Source: Hofstenia miamia
Lineage: Eukaryota > Xenacoelomorpha > Acoela
DNA: 57,382 bases
Direction of reading: 5' to 3'
Assembly: GCA_004352715.1 (NCBI GenBank)
Contig: SCFE01000083.1
Location: 1 to 57,382, forward strand
Within the stretch, counting starts at the first letter, position 1. Every line of letters starts with the position of its first letter. Below are positions 1 to 11,314 of the stretch, one piece after another. A program made the translations under genes and the position numbers. Below the pieces are notes generated by a model, which was given only the letters and a program-made list of their open reading frames with translations, had not been told where the DNA came from and did no database searches.

Positions 1-2
1 GG

Positions 3-520
3 ACCGACGAAAATTTCTTCTGCCTTCATCAAAAGCCACATGGAAAGAATGACGGAGAGTGGGCTAGTAGTAACCCTCACAACATCATTGAAACAAATGA
101 CAGGAATGATGTGAAGGTCATGTTTTTCGTTGCTCTTGTTAAAGGAAAAAATCCAATCGTCTACGCATTGTTTGACGGTAATGGAAATGTTGTCTGTGAA
201 TAGAGACTCTTATCTTAGCTTGTTAAAGGATATTGTTTGGCCCAAGTTACGTCCCTATGCAACACGTTCTTCTCTCTGGTGGATGCAAGATGGTGCTCCT
301 CCGCATTGCACAAATTAGGCTTTAAAATTTCTGATTGACAAATTCCAAGGACAAGTAATCAGTAGAAGAATGGAGTACCTCTGGCCAGCACACAGTCCTG
401 ATTTTAATCCTCTAGACTTCCATTTCTGAGTGGCAGCTCAAGCTGAAGTTATACACAAAAACCAAATTCAATCGAATATTTGGTAAACTTTGTGACCAGA
501 TTTACAGAAAGATTCAGCCA
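3..520 (+). pseudogene. Tc1/mariner-superfamily transposase, decayed catalytic half (left copy)
   Basis: Reading from base 3 gives a DDE-type transposase. The first catalytic aspartate lies in a TDE motif at the very start, the second in DGAPPH near 293-310, and the third in SPDFNPLD near 400-420, after WPAH. About 36 residues separate the second and third aspartates, which fits the IS630-Tc1-mariner superfamily with an all-D triad. The frame breaks near 200 (a stop after VVCE, then continuation in another frame), with further stops at about 316 and 427, so it is dead. The N-terminal DNA-binding half lies outside the window. The same fragment recurs inverted at about 31190-31683. Assignment to the superfamily is firm; the exact family is not known. 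Confidence 0.8.
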
Positions 521-859
521 GGAATTTTTAGAGAAGATCAGTTACAATGTACTGGGCATGCAACTTTGTGTCTGTAGGAAGCGGGTCGGGTTCGGGTCGA
601 GATTTTCCAAGGCGTTTTGGGTTGAAATCGGGTTGGATGCGCGCAAGAATTAAAAGTTTCAGCGTGGTAAATTAGATTATTTATTGTGTCGATTCTCCCC
701 AACATCAAACGAGATTTGTTTTGATAGACGTTGTACTTAATTACCTTGATTGACATCACTGAAGTAGGTTGATTGATTGACTTCGTTAATTGGCTTGATT
801 TTAGTTAGTCTTTATAGCTTATACTCACACTGACGATATGTGTACAGCTGCGGAGCTAA

Positions 860-945
860 CGTCAGAAATTCGAGCTTTTCCAGGCAGATTTGTGTTTAAG
901 CCTACTAGTGGCTGATCAGAATTTTGGAAGAAAAGCTGGACAATC
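860..945 (+). pseudogene. hAT transposase C-terminal fragment, cut by a gap
   Basis: This frame runs into the N gap. The inverted copy at 30663-30870 has the missing continuation, with SERDFSSCG followed by a KSSLSPETVDAL segment, the hallmark of the hAT dimerisation (hATC) region. Here only the residues before that core are visible. No start and no other transposase domain can be seen. It is a remnant. Confidence 0.5.
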
Positions 946-1523
946 NNNNNNNNNNNNNNNNNNNNNNNNNNNNNNNNNNNNNNNNNNNNNNNNNNNNNNN
1001 NNNNNNNNNNNNNNNNNNNNNNNNNNNNNNNNNNNNNNNNNNNNNNNNNNNNNNNNNNNNNNNNNNNNNNNNNNNNNNNNNNNNNNNNNNNNNNNNNNNN
1101 NNNNNNNNNNNNNNNNNNNNNNNNNNNNNNNNNNNNNNNNNNNNNNNNNNNNNNNNNNNNNNNNNNNNNNNNNNNNNNNNNNNNNNNNNNNNNNNNNNNN
1201 NNNNNNNNNNNNNNNNNNNNNNNNNNNNNNNNNNNNNNNNNNNNNNNNNNNNNNNNNNNNNNNNNNNNNNNNNNNNNNNNNNNNNNNNNNNNNNNNNNNN
1301 NNNNNNNNNNNNNNNNNNNNNNNNNNNNNNNNNNNNNNNNNNNNNNNNNNNNNNNNNNNNNNNNNNNNNNNNNNNNNNNNNNNNNNNNNNNNNNNNNNNN
1401 NNNNNNNNNNNNNNNNNNNNNNNNNNNNNNNNNNNNNNNNNNNNNNNNNNNNNNNNNNNNNNNNNNNNNNNNNNNNNNNNNNNNNNNNNNNNNNNNNNNN
1501 NNNNNNNNNNNNNNNNNNNNNNN
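946..1523. other. Assembly gap (578 N)
   Basis: Run of N; no sequence. The apparent long open frames across it are artefacts. The length is not a round number, so the scaffolder probably estimated it. Confidence 0.99.
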
Positions 1524-2370
1524 AGCATGTTTGTGTCTCCGATTGTATTTTGTCGATGTAAAAGTGTGATTTTTAATTTTTTTCTAAAGTTTTGTAATTT
1601 TTTTCTATTCTTATCTCATTTTCTAAATCATTCCAAATATTAGAGGCTGCTCGGTGAAAACTAGGATAGGAAATACTGCTACAAATAAACTTATGTGATC
1701 GAAGATTTACTTTTAAGTAATTATCAAGAAAAGAAATTGATTGTCGGCCATATTTATACTTAAATAAAATTGAAGCTGCATGGAATTGTACTTGATAAAG
1801 GGGCGATAATATATTATACTTTCGTCTGTATTCACTAACATGGTCATGCTTACGTGCAAAATTTAATGTTTTAAATGCCCAATTAAAAGTTTTTGATAAT
1901 AAATACCGGCTTTTTGTATTAAAATTTATAAATAAAAATGAACAATAATGTAATTGCGAGAAACAAAAGGCATGTAATAATTGAACATGATAATCTGGTC
2001 CAAAATTTCTGAGGTGGTATCTAACCCCAGAAGCCATTTTTTTGTAACTTTTTTAGGAGAAATTTATCGAACTTTAAATCTTTGTCAATATCAAAACCTA
2101 AATATTTAACATGATCAGATTGTTTTATTGGAACACTGCTAACAATTAATTCGATCTTTGTTATTTCTTTTACAGAATTGGGGCAAAATATAATGAATTG
2201 CGTTTTTTCAATATTAATTTTTAATTGATTGGATGAGAAATACCTAAATTTTTTGTAGCCCTAAATGCATCATTATCTGTATTTATGAGGCAAGTATCAT
2301 CAGCAAATTGATATATTTCAATATGTTTTAACATGTTTAATTATGTCATTTACATACATTGCAAATAAAA
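1524..2370 (-). pseudogene. Non-LTR retrotransposon (family B) RT C-terminal half
   Basis: Read on the minus strand, this is the end of a reverse transcriptase of CR1/Jockey-like type. The region near 2290-2330 carries the FADDT active-site block (F/YxDD) in a decayed frame. An open stretch at 1573-2037 then encodes the thumb and C-terminal part, ending in an FHRAASNIWNDLENEI-like segment typical of the end of such ORF2 proteins. The same family recurs at 4374-5340 (plus), 8745-10260 (minus) and 28775-28916 (plus). Frameshifts separate the blocks, so it is not functional. Confidence 0.75.
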
Positions 2371-3373
2371 TAAAAATAAAGAACTTAGTAAATTGTTCAA
2401 AAGGCGAGATTATAGATGATGCACTTTTACCAGTAATATATTTTTGCTTAACGAAGATTTTTAAATGATTTTTAAAAGATTTCAATTTTTCAATATTTTA
2501 AATTTCTTTAGGTAGCGAATTCCAGGTTCAAATGGCGACATTAATGAAAGATTTCAATAAAACGTTTTTCTTATATTTAACACATGTAAAAAGTTTTGAT
2601 CTTGATTTCTGTTTATGAATAAATACCGGGTTTTTTGTCACATCATAAGGTAGTAAATGTTTGATTAGCTTGAAGAATGTCATCAGGGTATTCAATATAA
2701 CGAGTTGTTTTGGAAAGAGAATTGACCTTAGAAATGTAATGCCATTAGTTTTCGATGAGTTTTTCGCTGAAATATTTAATGTTCATTTTAATTAAATATC
2801 AAGTTTTTTATAAAGGACATCGTTTAGATCAGTAAATAAAATGTTTGCAAAATTAAGGTGACTCATACTAAGGACATGGTAAAATTGAATTATCGCACAC
2901 GGTGGTAATTGCCTAACTACTAGTGTCATATTTTTTATACCTATAGCTATTTTTTAACTATTAAGTTGATGAGAGTTGAATTTTAACTTTGAGTCAATAG
3001 GTTACTCCTAGATACTTGGAAGTGTCTACAATAGGAACATTAATATTTTTGACTTTTAAAGTCACTGCAGAAATATCGTAATTGCTTTTATTCGGCTGTA
3101 AAATACAAAATTCTGTCTTAGCTTCATTAATATTCAACTTGTGCATACAAAAATATTTTGAAAATTTGTTTCAATTCAATTCTATAGATTCCGCTGCTAG
3201 GTGCATTGAGGAATTATCGCTGAAAATGCAGGTATCATTGTCATATTGGATTAAATTGCAATTTAGTTATAGAATGCATGTTATTTACATAAATACTAAA
3301 AAGAAGAAAATCTAGAATAGTACATTGAGGCACCCCATTGTAAACCGGTAACCATTCCGAAAAAATATCATTT
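2371..3373 (-). pseudogene. Non-LTR retrotransposon (family A) RT 3' part, inverted copy
   Basis: Near-exact reverse complement of 27770-28770, where the same DNA continues a decayed endonuclease-RT element on the plus strand. Only short frames remain, and the 77-residue plus-strand frame at 3082-3315 is an antisense shadow. Its right end runs into the 3374-4373 gap. Confidence 0.75.
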
Positions 3374-4373
3374 NNNNNNNNNNNNNNNNNNNNNNNNNNN
3401 NNNNNNNNNNNNNNNNNNNNNNNNNNNNNNNNNNNNNNNNNNNNNNNNNNNNNNNNNNNNNNNNNNNNNNNNNNNNNNNNNNNNNNNNNNNNNNNNNNNN
3501 NNNNNNNNNNNNNNNNNNNNNNNNNNNNNNNNNNNNNNNNNNNNNNNNNNNNNNNNNNNNNNNNNNNNNNNNNNNNNNNNNNNNNNNNNNNNNNNNNNNN
3601 NNNNNNNNNNNNNNNNNNNNNNNNNNNNNNNNNNNNNNNNNNNNNNNNNNNNNNNNNNNNNNNNNNNNNNNNNNNNNNNNNNNNNNNNNNNNNNNNNNNN
3701 NNNNNNNNNNNNNNNNNNNNNNNNNNNNNNNNNNNNNNNNNNNNNNNNNNNNNNNNNNNNNNNNNNNNNNNNNNNNNNNNNNNNNNNNNNNNNNNNNNNN
3801 NNNNNNNNNNNNNNNNNNNNNNNNNNNNNNNNNNNNNNNNNNNNNNNNNNNNNNNNNNNNNNNNNNNNNNNNNNNNNNNNNNNNNNNNNNNNNNNNNNNN
3901 NNNNNNNNNNNNNNNNNNNNNNNNNNNNNNNNNNNNNNNNNNNNNNNNNNNNNNNNNNNNNNNNNNNNNNNNNNNNNNNNNNNNNNNNNNNNNNNNNNNN
4001 NNNNNNNNNNNNNNNNNNNNNNNNNNNNNNNNNNNNNNNNNNNNNNNNNNNNNNNNNNNNNNNNNNNNNNNNNNNNNNNNNNNNNNNNNNNNNNNNNNNN
4101 NNNNNNNNNNNNNNNNNNNNNNNNNNNNNNNNNNNNNNNNNNNNNNNNNNNNNNNNNNNNNNNNNNNNNNNNNNNNNNNNNNNNNNNNNNNNNNNNNNNN
4201 NNNNNNNNNNNNNNNNNNNNNNNNNNNNNNNNNNNNNNNNNNNNNNNNNNNNNNNNNNNNNNNNNNNNNNNNNNNNNNNNNNNNNNNNNNNNNNNNNNNN
4301 NNNNNNNNNNNNNNNNNNNNNNNNNNNNNNNNNNNNNNNNNNNNNNNNNNNNNNNNNNNNNNNNNNNNNNNNN
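3374..4373. other. Assembly gap (1000 N)
   Basis: Exactly 1000 N, which suggests a default gap of unknown size. Confidence 0.98.
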
Positions 4374-5340
4374 TTAAACTTAAAAATTACGGATTTTAAC
4401 AAAATTCAATTAAGTTACTTATGAGATTTTTAGAAAATAGAAAAGAGCGTGTTTTAATGCATAATATGAAACCGATCGAGGAGTACGTCAAGGTACAGTA
4501 CTAGGACCAATTTTATTTGCAATGAATATAAATGACATTATTAAACATGTAGATTATAGTGAAATATATCAATTTGCTGATGATACTTGCCTCATAAATA
4601 CAGATAATGATGAATTTAGGGCCACAAAAGACTTACAAAATGATATTGAAAATCTTTCTTGGCATTTCTCATCCAATCAATTAAAAATTAATATTGAAAA
4701 CCGCAATTCAATATATTTTCCCCCAATTCCGTGAAAGAAATGACAAAAAAGATCGAATTAATCGTTAACAGGGTTCCAATAATACAAAGTGATCACGTTA
4801 TATATTTAGGTGTTGATATTGACAAAGATAAATTTCTCCTAAGAAAGTTACAAAAATGGCTTCTGGCGTTAGATACTTATTCCACCTCAGAAATTTAGGA
4901 TCAGATTATCGCGTTCAATTATTGAAGGCATTTTGTTAATCGCAATTTTATTATTGTTTATTTTTGTTTATTAATTTTAATACAAAAAGCCGCTATTTAT
5001 TATCAAAAAATTTCAATCGTCATTAAAACATTAAATTTTGCACGTAGCAAGTACAATTTCATGCAGGCTCAATTTTATTTAGGCATAAATATGACTGAGA
5101 ATCACTTTTTTTCTTGATAATTACTTAAAAGTAAATCTACAACCTCATAAATTTATTAGCAGCAGTATTTCCTATACTAGTGTTCAGAATACAGCCTCTA
5201 ATATTTCGAATGATTTAGAAAATGAGATTAGAGTGGAAATATAATTACAAAAAATTTTGAAAAAATTGTACTTTAACTCCAACAACAAACAATCGGAGAC
5301 ACAAACATGCTAAACACATTTACTGATTTTTTACACTGAG
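4374..5340 (+). pseudogene. Non-LTR retrotransposon (family B) RT fragment with 3' end
   Basis: A frame from about 4480 reads a GVRQGTVLGPILFAMNIND block followed by QFADDT (the RT active site) up to about 4700. A 1 bp deletion there shifts the frame, and the continuation runs through a KIELIVNRVPII segment to about 5260 with stops. A (TTA)n tract at 5371-5393 follows the likely 3' end. The part up to about 5030 is a nearly identical reverse complement of 8745-9872. The 5' half (endonuclease and RT fingers) is missing or lies in the preceding gap. Confidence 0.8.
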
Positions 5341-5469
5341 CTCACCACATACAGAGACACATGCACAAAGTTATTATTATTATTATATATTATATATTCA
5401 GTTTGTAGTTTAATTGAATTTTTTAGCAAATATATTGTTTTGACTCTTATAGATATAATCATCTTTTGT

Positions 5470-5960
5470 GTTTAGGCTGCATTGATCTTATATTTGCATA
5501 CTTTCAAATAATTTTAAATTTTTGGGGATGATACATTTTGAAAATTCTTTAGGTGTTCTGACATTGTTGATGTTTTATTGGGCTCTTTTATTCTTTTATT
5601 TAGTTGTCTACTACTATATCCAATAGTGTCCTCACTACAGGTGTAAATAATTTTATATATAATATCGGAATTGTCGAATATTTTTGTCATTGATTTTAAC
5701 GCAAGTTGTTGATGGTGCTTTCATATTGTATATACAAATTCCAAGTTTTCAATTTTGTTGTTTAAAAAATATTTCCTTTCTTGCTTTGCAGATATTTTAT
5801 TGTGGATTACTCAATAAATTACAGATTTCCTTTAAATTTCACTTTTTTATACATTAGTCTTACATCTTTAGTATTTCTGATAGACTCTCAAGCCAAACTA
5901 AAATTATGTGATTGGTAGACATAGTTCTATTTTTTGTTATTTCCATTGTATTAATTGTCT
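5470..5960 (-). pseudogene. Penelope-like element C-terminal GIY-YIG remnant
   Basis: On the minus strand a single frame gives IIYKIIYTCSEDTIGYSSRQ, then LNKRIKEPNK and MSEHLKN. This follows the GIY-YIG pattern of Penelope-like elements: Y-K-I-x-C-x-C, an IG then SR, an RIKE-H-like block and an EHL block. The YIG tyrosine is altered (TIG) and the histidine after RIKE is proline, so the nuclease would be inactive. Upstream on the minus strand lies decayed RT-tail sequence with stops. Third Penelope relic in the window, after 29600 and 36503. Confidence 0.55.
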
Positions 5961-6038
5961 CTTGATAGTTTTCACTTCATTTGCAATCATTTGAATTTTT
6001 GACCACTCAGATATATGTTCGTATGCGTAGATAAATTC

Positions 6039-7038
6039 NNNNNNNNNNNNNNNNNNNNNNNNNNNNNNNNNNNNNNNNNNNNNNNNNNNNNNNNNNNNNN
6101 NNNNNNNNNNNNNNNNNNNNNNNNNNNNNNNNNNNNNNNNNNNNNNNNNNNNNNNNNNNNNNNNNNNNNNNNNNNNNNNNNNNNNNNNNNNNNNNNNNNN
6201 NNNNNNNNNNNNNNNNNNNNNNNNNNNNNNNNNNNNNNNNNNNNNNNNNNNNNNNNNNNNNNNNNNNNNNNNNNNNNNNNNNNNNNNNNNNNNNNNNNNN
6301 NNNNNNNNNNNNNNNNNNNNNNNNNNNNNNNNNNNNNNNNNNNNNNNNNNNNNNNNNNNNNNNNNNNNNNNNNNNNNNNNNNNNNNNNNNNNNNNNNNNN
6401 NNNNNNNNNNNNNNNNNNNNNNNNNNNNNNNNNNNNNNNNNNNNNNNNNNNNNNNNNNNNNNNNNNNNNNNNNNNNNNNNNNNNNNNNNNNNNNNNNNNN
6501 NNNNNNNNNNNNNNNNNNNNNNNNNNNNNNNNNNNNNNNNNNNNNNNNNNNNNNNNNNNNNNNNNNNNNNNNNNNNNNNNNNNNNNNNNNNNNNNNNNNN
6601 NNNNNNNNNNNNNNNNNNNNNNNNNNNNNNNNNNNNNNNNNNNNNNNNNNNNNNNNNNNNNNNNNNNNNNNNNNNNNNNNNNNNNNNNNNNNNNNNNNNN
6701 NNNNNNNNNNNNNNNNNNNNNNNNNNNNNNNNNNNNNNNNNNNNNNNNNNNNNNNNNNNNNNNNNNNNNNNNNNNNNNNNNNNNNNNNNNNNNNNNNNNN
6801 NNNNNNNNNNNNNNNNNNNNNNNNNNNNNNNNNNNNNNNNNNNNNNNNNNNNNNNNNNNNNNNNNNNNNNNNNNNNNNNNNNNNNNNNNNNNNNNNNNNN
6901 NNNNNNNNNNNNNNNNNNNNNNNNNNNNNNNNNNNNNNNNNNNNNNNNNNNNNNNNNNNNNNNNNNNNNNNNNNNNNNNNNNNNNNNNNNNNNNNNNNNN
7001 NNNNNNNNNNNNNNNNNNNNNNNNNNNNNNNNNNNNNN
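6039..7038. other. Assembly gap (1000 N)
   Basis: Exactly 1000 N, a default gap of unknown size. Confidence 0.98.
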
Positions 7039-7111
7039 TATATATGGCAGGAATCACTTTTTAATGGTAGAATCCGATATTGTTGAACCTCAATTTGTTA
7101 GTAGCACTTGA

Positions 7112-7330
7112 TTACCACTACTGGATAAATCCCCATTGCTGTTAACACAAATTGCCAAACCAAGTACCATGCCCATAATACATCACAAAAAGCGAAATCC
7201 AGTGTATAAGCCAGTGTCAAGATCATACATTGATAGAATAAACATAAAGTTTTGTAGTGAACAAGGTCAGATAATAGAATTCACTGGGACTGGAAGACTG
7301 TATATAACGTTGGATATTTGCACAGAATGA
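7112..7330 (+). pseudogene. Polinton/Maverick-type capsid protein C-terminus, fragment
   Basis: After a stop at 7109 the frame is open to the stop at 7328-7330. It contains NPVYKPVSRSYIDRINIKF, then SEQGQIIEFTGTG, then LYITLDI. This resembles the C-terminal pattern of the F54H12.2-like proteins of Polintons and adintoviruses, known to me from memory as Y-I-D-x-I-x-I, a G-x-x-I-x-F turn and a T-L-H-F-like end. Those are penton or minor-capsid homologues. Only about 70 residues remain, the final LHF is degraded, and no other Polinton gene (integrase, PolB, ATPase, protease) is visible. The upstream side is an N gap. Assignment by pattern only. Confidence 0.4.
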
Positions 7331-8744
7331 TGGAAAATCAAAAAATTATTTCATTTCATGTTTGTAGTGTTTTGTGTTTTTAATTAAATATATCTATTGA
7401 TATTAGTTTTCCAAGTTGTAAAATGTAACGCGATATTCAGTTTTTATAGAGATTGAGTTAAGGATGGTTGAATTTCTCCATTTCGGGTAAGTTATTTATT
7501 ACAATTAAATAATATGATTATGCAAAAATTGCATGTTTAACGTGAATAAAAAATTTTTGTTAGGGAAAACACAACATCTCTTATTGGTATAATGTGTAAA
7601 TAAAATAAAATAGAAAAGAAAAATAATTTACCAAAAAGAAGCTCTGTTTCCATCACATTTTCAAAATAACGAAAATTTGTTTGATATATTTTACAAGTAG
7701 GTGATTTTGGTCAAACATCATAGAACTATTCTCAAAATAGAAAATTAAGTTTATAAAATAAAATTGTTTGCTTAAAAAAACAAGATTTACCAAAAATATT
7801 AAAACAAATTAATTAAAAAGAAAAATTATTTTTAAAAGTTGACACGTTGTTTTCAAAAAGTTTATATCTTCTCCATTCTCTTTGTTCTAATTTTGATGTT
7901 ATGAAGATCAAGGTTGAAATACAGCGTAGGGTGAATGTTAGTCTAACACTGATGCAAGCAAGTTGGGTAATGTGTCCAACCTTATATCAGATGGGTAAGC
8001 TACTTTTTCAATATTTTCGACTTTGTAATATTTTTACACCCTTTTTTGTTTTAAACAATGTTTTGCATTGGTGTTTTATTCGGTTATTTTTTTGTATTTC
8101 CTCTTCCAGCATACACGTTTTTGGGATGAGCAATGTTATGTATTAACGGTTTTATGTGCCTATAAACATTTCCTTTGTACACGTTTATTCTCCTTTTTAA
8201 ATTAGTTTCAATGCATAAATGTTTTATCGAGTATTGTGTATAATCAAATTTGTTTAATTTATTGCAAATGAGTGAGTGGGATTATTTAATTATAATAATG
8301 TTTAACTAACAATGCGAATTAAGATGTAAATTTTATATACACTTTTGATTAAAGGTAAATTATGAAAAAGTCAAAATGTTTTTTTAATTACTTTTGCAAT
8401 TGTTTGAATTGACTAATGAGAATTATTTAGACGCAATAATTTTTTTAACTAACAATGCAAATTACATTACAATAGGTTTTGCCATATTTTACTATCATCA
8501 CTTATATACAGTGTTGTAATATTTCTCTTTCCATTGTACCTGTTTTTGTTTTAAACGATTTTTATGTTAATGGTATATTTTATTTGCCCATATACATTGA
8601 TGTAATATTTCTATTTTCACCAAACACACTTTTGTTTTAAAACGAATTTTATATTTTAATAGTTAATTCGCCTATATACGCGTTTTAAGTTTATTACATT
8701 TAGATCAAATGAGGAATTTCACTAATTTTACGATATAAAACATT
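7331..8744. other. AT-rich stretch without a recognisable gene
   Basis: No supportable coding region. The frame at 7847-8146 has no recognisable motif. The last part holds the degenerate tandem repeat listed at 8510-8690. Confidence 0.6.
8510..8690. repeat. Degenerate tandem repeat, units about 85-90 bp
   Basis: Two adjacent units, about 8514-8600 and 8601-8690, share the order TGTAATATTTCT, then TTTTGTTTTAAA-ACGA, then a TATATT run, then GCC-ATATAC. A more diverged relative is seen near 8094-8170, with TACACGTTTTTG and GTGCCTATAAACAT. No protein is encoded. Confidence 0.5.
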
Positions 8745-10260
8745 TTAATGACGATTGAAATTTTTTGATAATAAATAGCGGCTTTTTGTATTAAAATTAA
8801 TAAACAAAAATAAACAATAATGAAATTGCGATTAACAAAATGCCTTCAATAATTGAACGCGATAATCTGATCCTAAATTTCTGAGGTGGAATAAGTATCT
8901 AACGCCAGAAGCCATTTTTGTAACTTTCTTAGGAGAAATTTATCTTTGTCAATATCAACACCTAAATATATAACGTGATCACTTTGTATTATTGGAACCC
9001 TGTTAACGATTAATTCGATCTTTTTTGTCATTTCTTTCACGGAATTGGGGGAAAATATATTGAATTGCGGTTTTTCAATATTAATTTTTAATTGATTGGA
9101 TGAGAAATGCCAAGAAAGATTTTCAATATCATTTTGTAAGTCTTTTGTGGCCCTAAATTCATCATTATCTGTATTTATGAGGCAAGTATCATCAGCAAAT
9201 TGATATATTTCACTATAATCTACATGTTTAATAATGTCATTTATATTCATTGCAAATAAAATTGGTCCTAGTACTGTACCTTGACGTACTCCTCGATCGG
9301 TTTTTTAATCAGATTTCATATTATTCATTAAAACACGCTCTTTTCTATTTTCTAAANTAAATTTCTGAGGTGGAATAAGTATCTAACGCCAGAAGCCATT
9401 TTTGTAACTTTCTTAGGAGAAATTTATCTTTGTCAATATCAACACCTAAATATATAACGTGATCACTTTGTATTATTGGAACCCTGTTAACGATTAATTC
9501 GATCTTTTTTGTCATTTCTTTCACGGAATTGGGGGAAAATATATTGAATTGCGGTTTTTCAATATTAATTTTTAATTGATTGGATGAGAAATGCCAAGAA
9601 AGATTTTCAATATCATTTTGTAAGTCTTTTGTGGCCCTAAATTCATCATTATCTGTATTTATGAGGCAAGTATCATCAGCAAATTGATATATTTCACTAT
9701 AATCTACATGTTTAATAATGTCATTTATATTCATTGCAAATAAAATTGGTCCTAGTACTGTACCTTGACGTACTCCTCGATCGGTTTCATATTATGCATT
9801 AAAACACGCTCTTTTCTATTTTCTAAAAATCTCATAAGTAACTTAATTGAATTTTGTTAAAATCCGTAATTTTTAAGTTTAATCGCCAAAATTTCAAAAT
9901 TCATTGAATTAAAAGCCTTGCTTAAGTTCAAAAGATCTATGCAATTAGATTCATTTTGAGATTTATTTAAAGGATATTTTCTCAGTAATTGAAATAATGC
10001 ATCATTTGTACTATGCTTAGCGCGGAAACCATATTATTTATATGATAAGATATTCTCAGATGCAAGGTATTGGTTGATTTGAATGTGCAATAATTTTTCG
10101 AACAATTAATAAAAGGGTGCGTTACTAAGATTGGCCTATAATTTTTAGCAACGAGGGGATCTCCATTTCTATACAAATCTTTAATAGCTTTATTGTTTGC
10201 CGATGTGCCATACATTAGGTATACATATATATTTACACATCTATATAAACCCATGCATAT
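8745..10260 (-). pseudogene. Non-LTR retrotransposon (family B) RT, with a duplicated block
   Basis: On the minus strand the order runs from the RT finger motif (NGDPLVAKNYRPI, near 10140-10190), through decayed palm sequence, to a GVRQGTVLGP block (about 9760), the QFADDT active site (about 9680) and the C-terminal block ending near 8880. Bases about 8874-9356 repeat at 9358-9840 across a single n at 9357, with only small differences (an 11 bp insertion near 9304). The RT core is therefore present twice in tandem, most likely as an assembly artefact. Each copy has one 125-129 residue open frame; the rest carries stops. Confidence 0.8.
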
Positions 10261-10750
10261 AACAAATACTACAAACTAAGCCACAAATCTTCGAATAAAA
10301 AACACAATTAAAAAACAAACACAAGATATTTACAATAAAATCAATAAAAAAAATATAGTGCTAGAATATATGAGATTAGCATAATATTGCGATCATTATC
10401 AATAGCGCATACGGGGAATTTTTTGTAAATTGCAATGCTCAAGTCTAATGATTTTCTAAAAAAAATTGATAATTGAATGCGCTAAATCGAATCGCAAAGT
10501 ATGAAGCTTAATTTTTGTATTAAGCATTGGCTTCACTCTCAGGCAATTGATAGTGATTTTTAGGAAGTGAATTTATTAAAAGATTTAATGAGAGAGTATT
10601 CCATCTTTTTGTAATTTATGATCGAATTAAGTTATTGAGACACATCGCAATGTTTACTAAAAACACTCAATATGCATCATTTTGACAACGTTGACAGGTG
10701 CAATCCAGCTTTCGCAAATTTATCTTTGTTTACTTACAGTTTCAATCAAC
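10261..10750. other. Upstream region of ARF-like gene 1
   Basis: AT-rich, no gene seen. Just before the ATG the sequence TTTGTTTACTTACAG at about 10726-10740 looks like a 3' splice site, so a 5' UTR intron is possible. The frame is open upstream to 10682, but those residues match nothing in the family. Confidence 0.5.
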
Positions 10751-11314
10751 ATGGGAACTTGGATAAGTACAATGAGAGATTTTTTATACAAATTTGGAGA
10801 ACTAGATACAAAAGCCTGCATGGTTGGATTGGATGGAGCTGGAAAAACAACCATACTTTACACGCTAAAATTCAACAATGTCCTATCAACAATTCCAACA
10901 ATCGGATTCAATGCAGAGATTGTCACGTTAGTAAATGGCCTCACAATAACTCTATGGGATATTGGAGGTCAGGAAACACTGCGATCTCTTTGGAGACCGT
11001 ATTTTAGTGGATGTTCAGCTATTATATATGTCATAGATAGTAGTGATCGATCAAGATTTCAAGAAGCAAGAAATCAACTTCTTTTAGTACTGGAGGATTC
11101 CCAACTAAACGCAGTACCACTTTTAGTTTTCGCTAACAAACAAGATCTACCACAAGCTGAAACCACTTTGCAAATAATAGACGCTTTAGGACTTCACAAG
11201 CTCACATGTTGTACATGGCATGTACAAAGCACATGTGCAACAACTGGGGACGGATTATTTGAAGGAATGCAAGTACTTGCGGATATGATTAGAGATTTTA
11301 AAAAAAAATGTTAA
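10751..11314 (+). CDS. ARF/ARL-family small GTPase, copy 1
   Basis: Single-exon 187-residue protein. It would act as a membrane-associated GTP switch in vesicle traffic. All G-motifs are present: P-loop GLDGAGKTT (26-34), switch I PTIGFN (49-54), WDIGGQ (69-74, with the catalytic Gln), NKQD (129-132) and TCAT (161-164). The start at 10751 gives Met-Gly, the N-myristoylation signal of ARFs, and aligns with copy 2; the frame is open further upstream without similarity. The P-loop GLDGAGKTT is ARL1-like (ARF1 has GLDAAGKTT), while the GDGLFEG end is ARF-like, so the exact class is open. Copy 2 at 42542 is about 76% identical by hand count. It looks intact, but it departs from the ARF consensus at WRPYF (usually WRHYY/F) and NAEIV, so it may be relaxing. 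Confidence 0.93.
   Translation: MGTWISTMRDFLYKFGELDTKACMVGLDGAGKTTILYTLKFNNVLSTIPTIGFNAEIVTLVNGLTITLWDIGGQETLRSLWRPYFSGCSAIIYVIDSSDRSRFQEARNQLLLVLEDSQLNAVPLLVFANKQDLPQAETTLQIIDALGLHKLTCCTWHVQSTCATTGDGLFEGMQVLADMIRDFKKKC

Larger units (their letters stand above)
49..3373. repeat. Left arm of a large inverted repeat
   Basis: Bases about 49-945 and 2227-3373 are near-identical reverse complements of about 30785-31683 and 27770-28916. Only a handful of differences were seen by eye, for example a 1 bp indel near 553, one substitution near 2865 and two near 3027. The copies include stop-riddled non-coding DNA, so the similarity is not protein constraint. The middle parts differ: this arm holds 1524-2226 and a 578 N gap, the other holds 28918-30784 with 603 N. 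Outward, identity stops at about base 49. Inward, it stops at the 1000 N gap. It could be a recent inverted duplication or two haplotypes joined tail to tail by the assembler. Confidence 0.85.

Noticed and set aside
538-759. 73-residue minus frame, repeated at 30970-31188
   Set aside because: The repeat is due to the inverted duplication. No family motif; adjacent GGGTCGGGTTCGGGT words suggest transposon end sequence rather than a gene.
10672-11007. 111-residue plus frame overlapping ARF copy 1
   Set aside because: Shadow of the GTPase gene in another frame.
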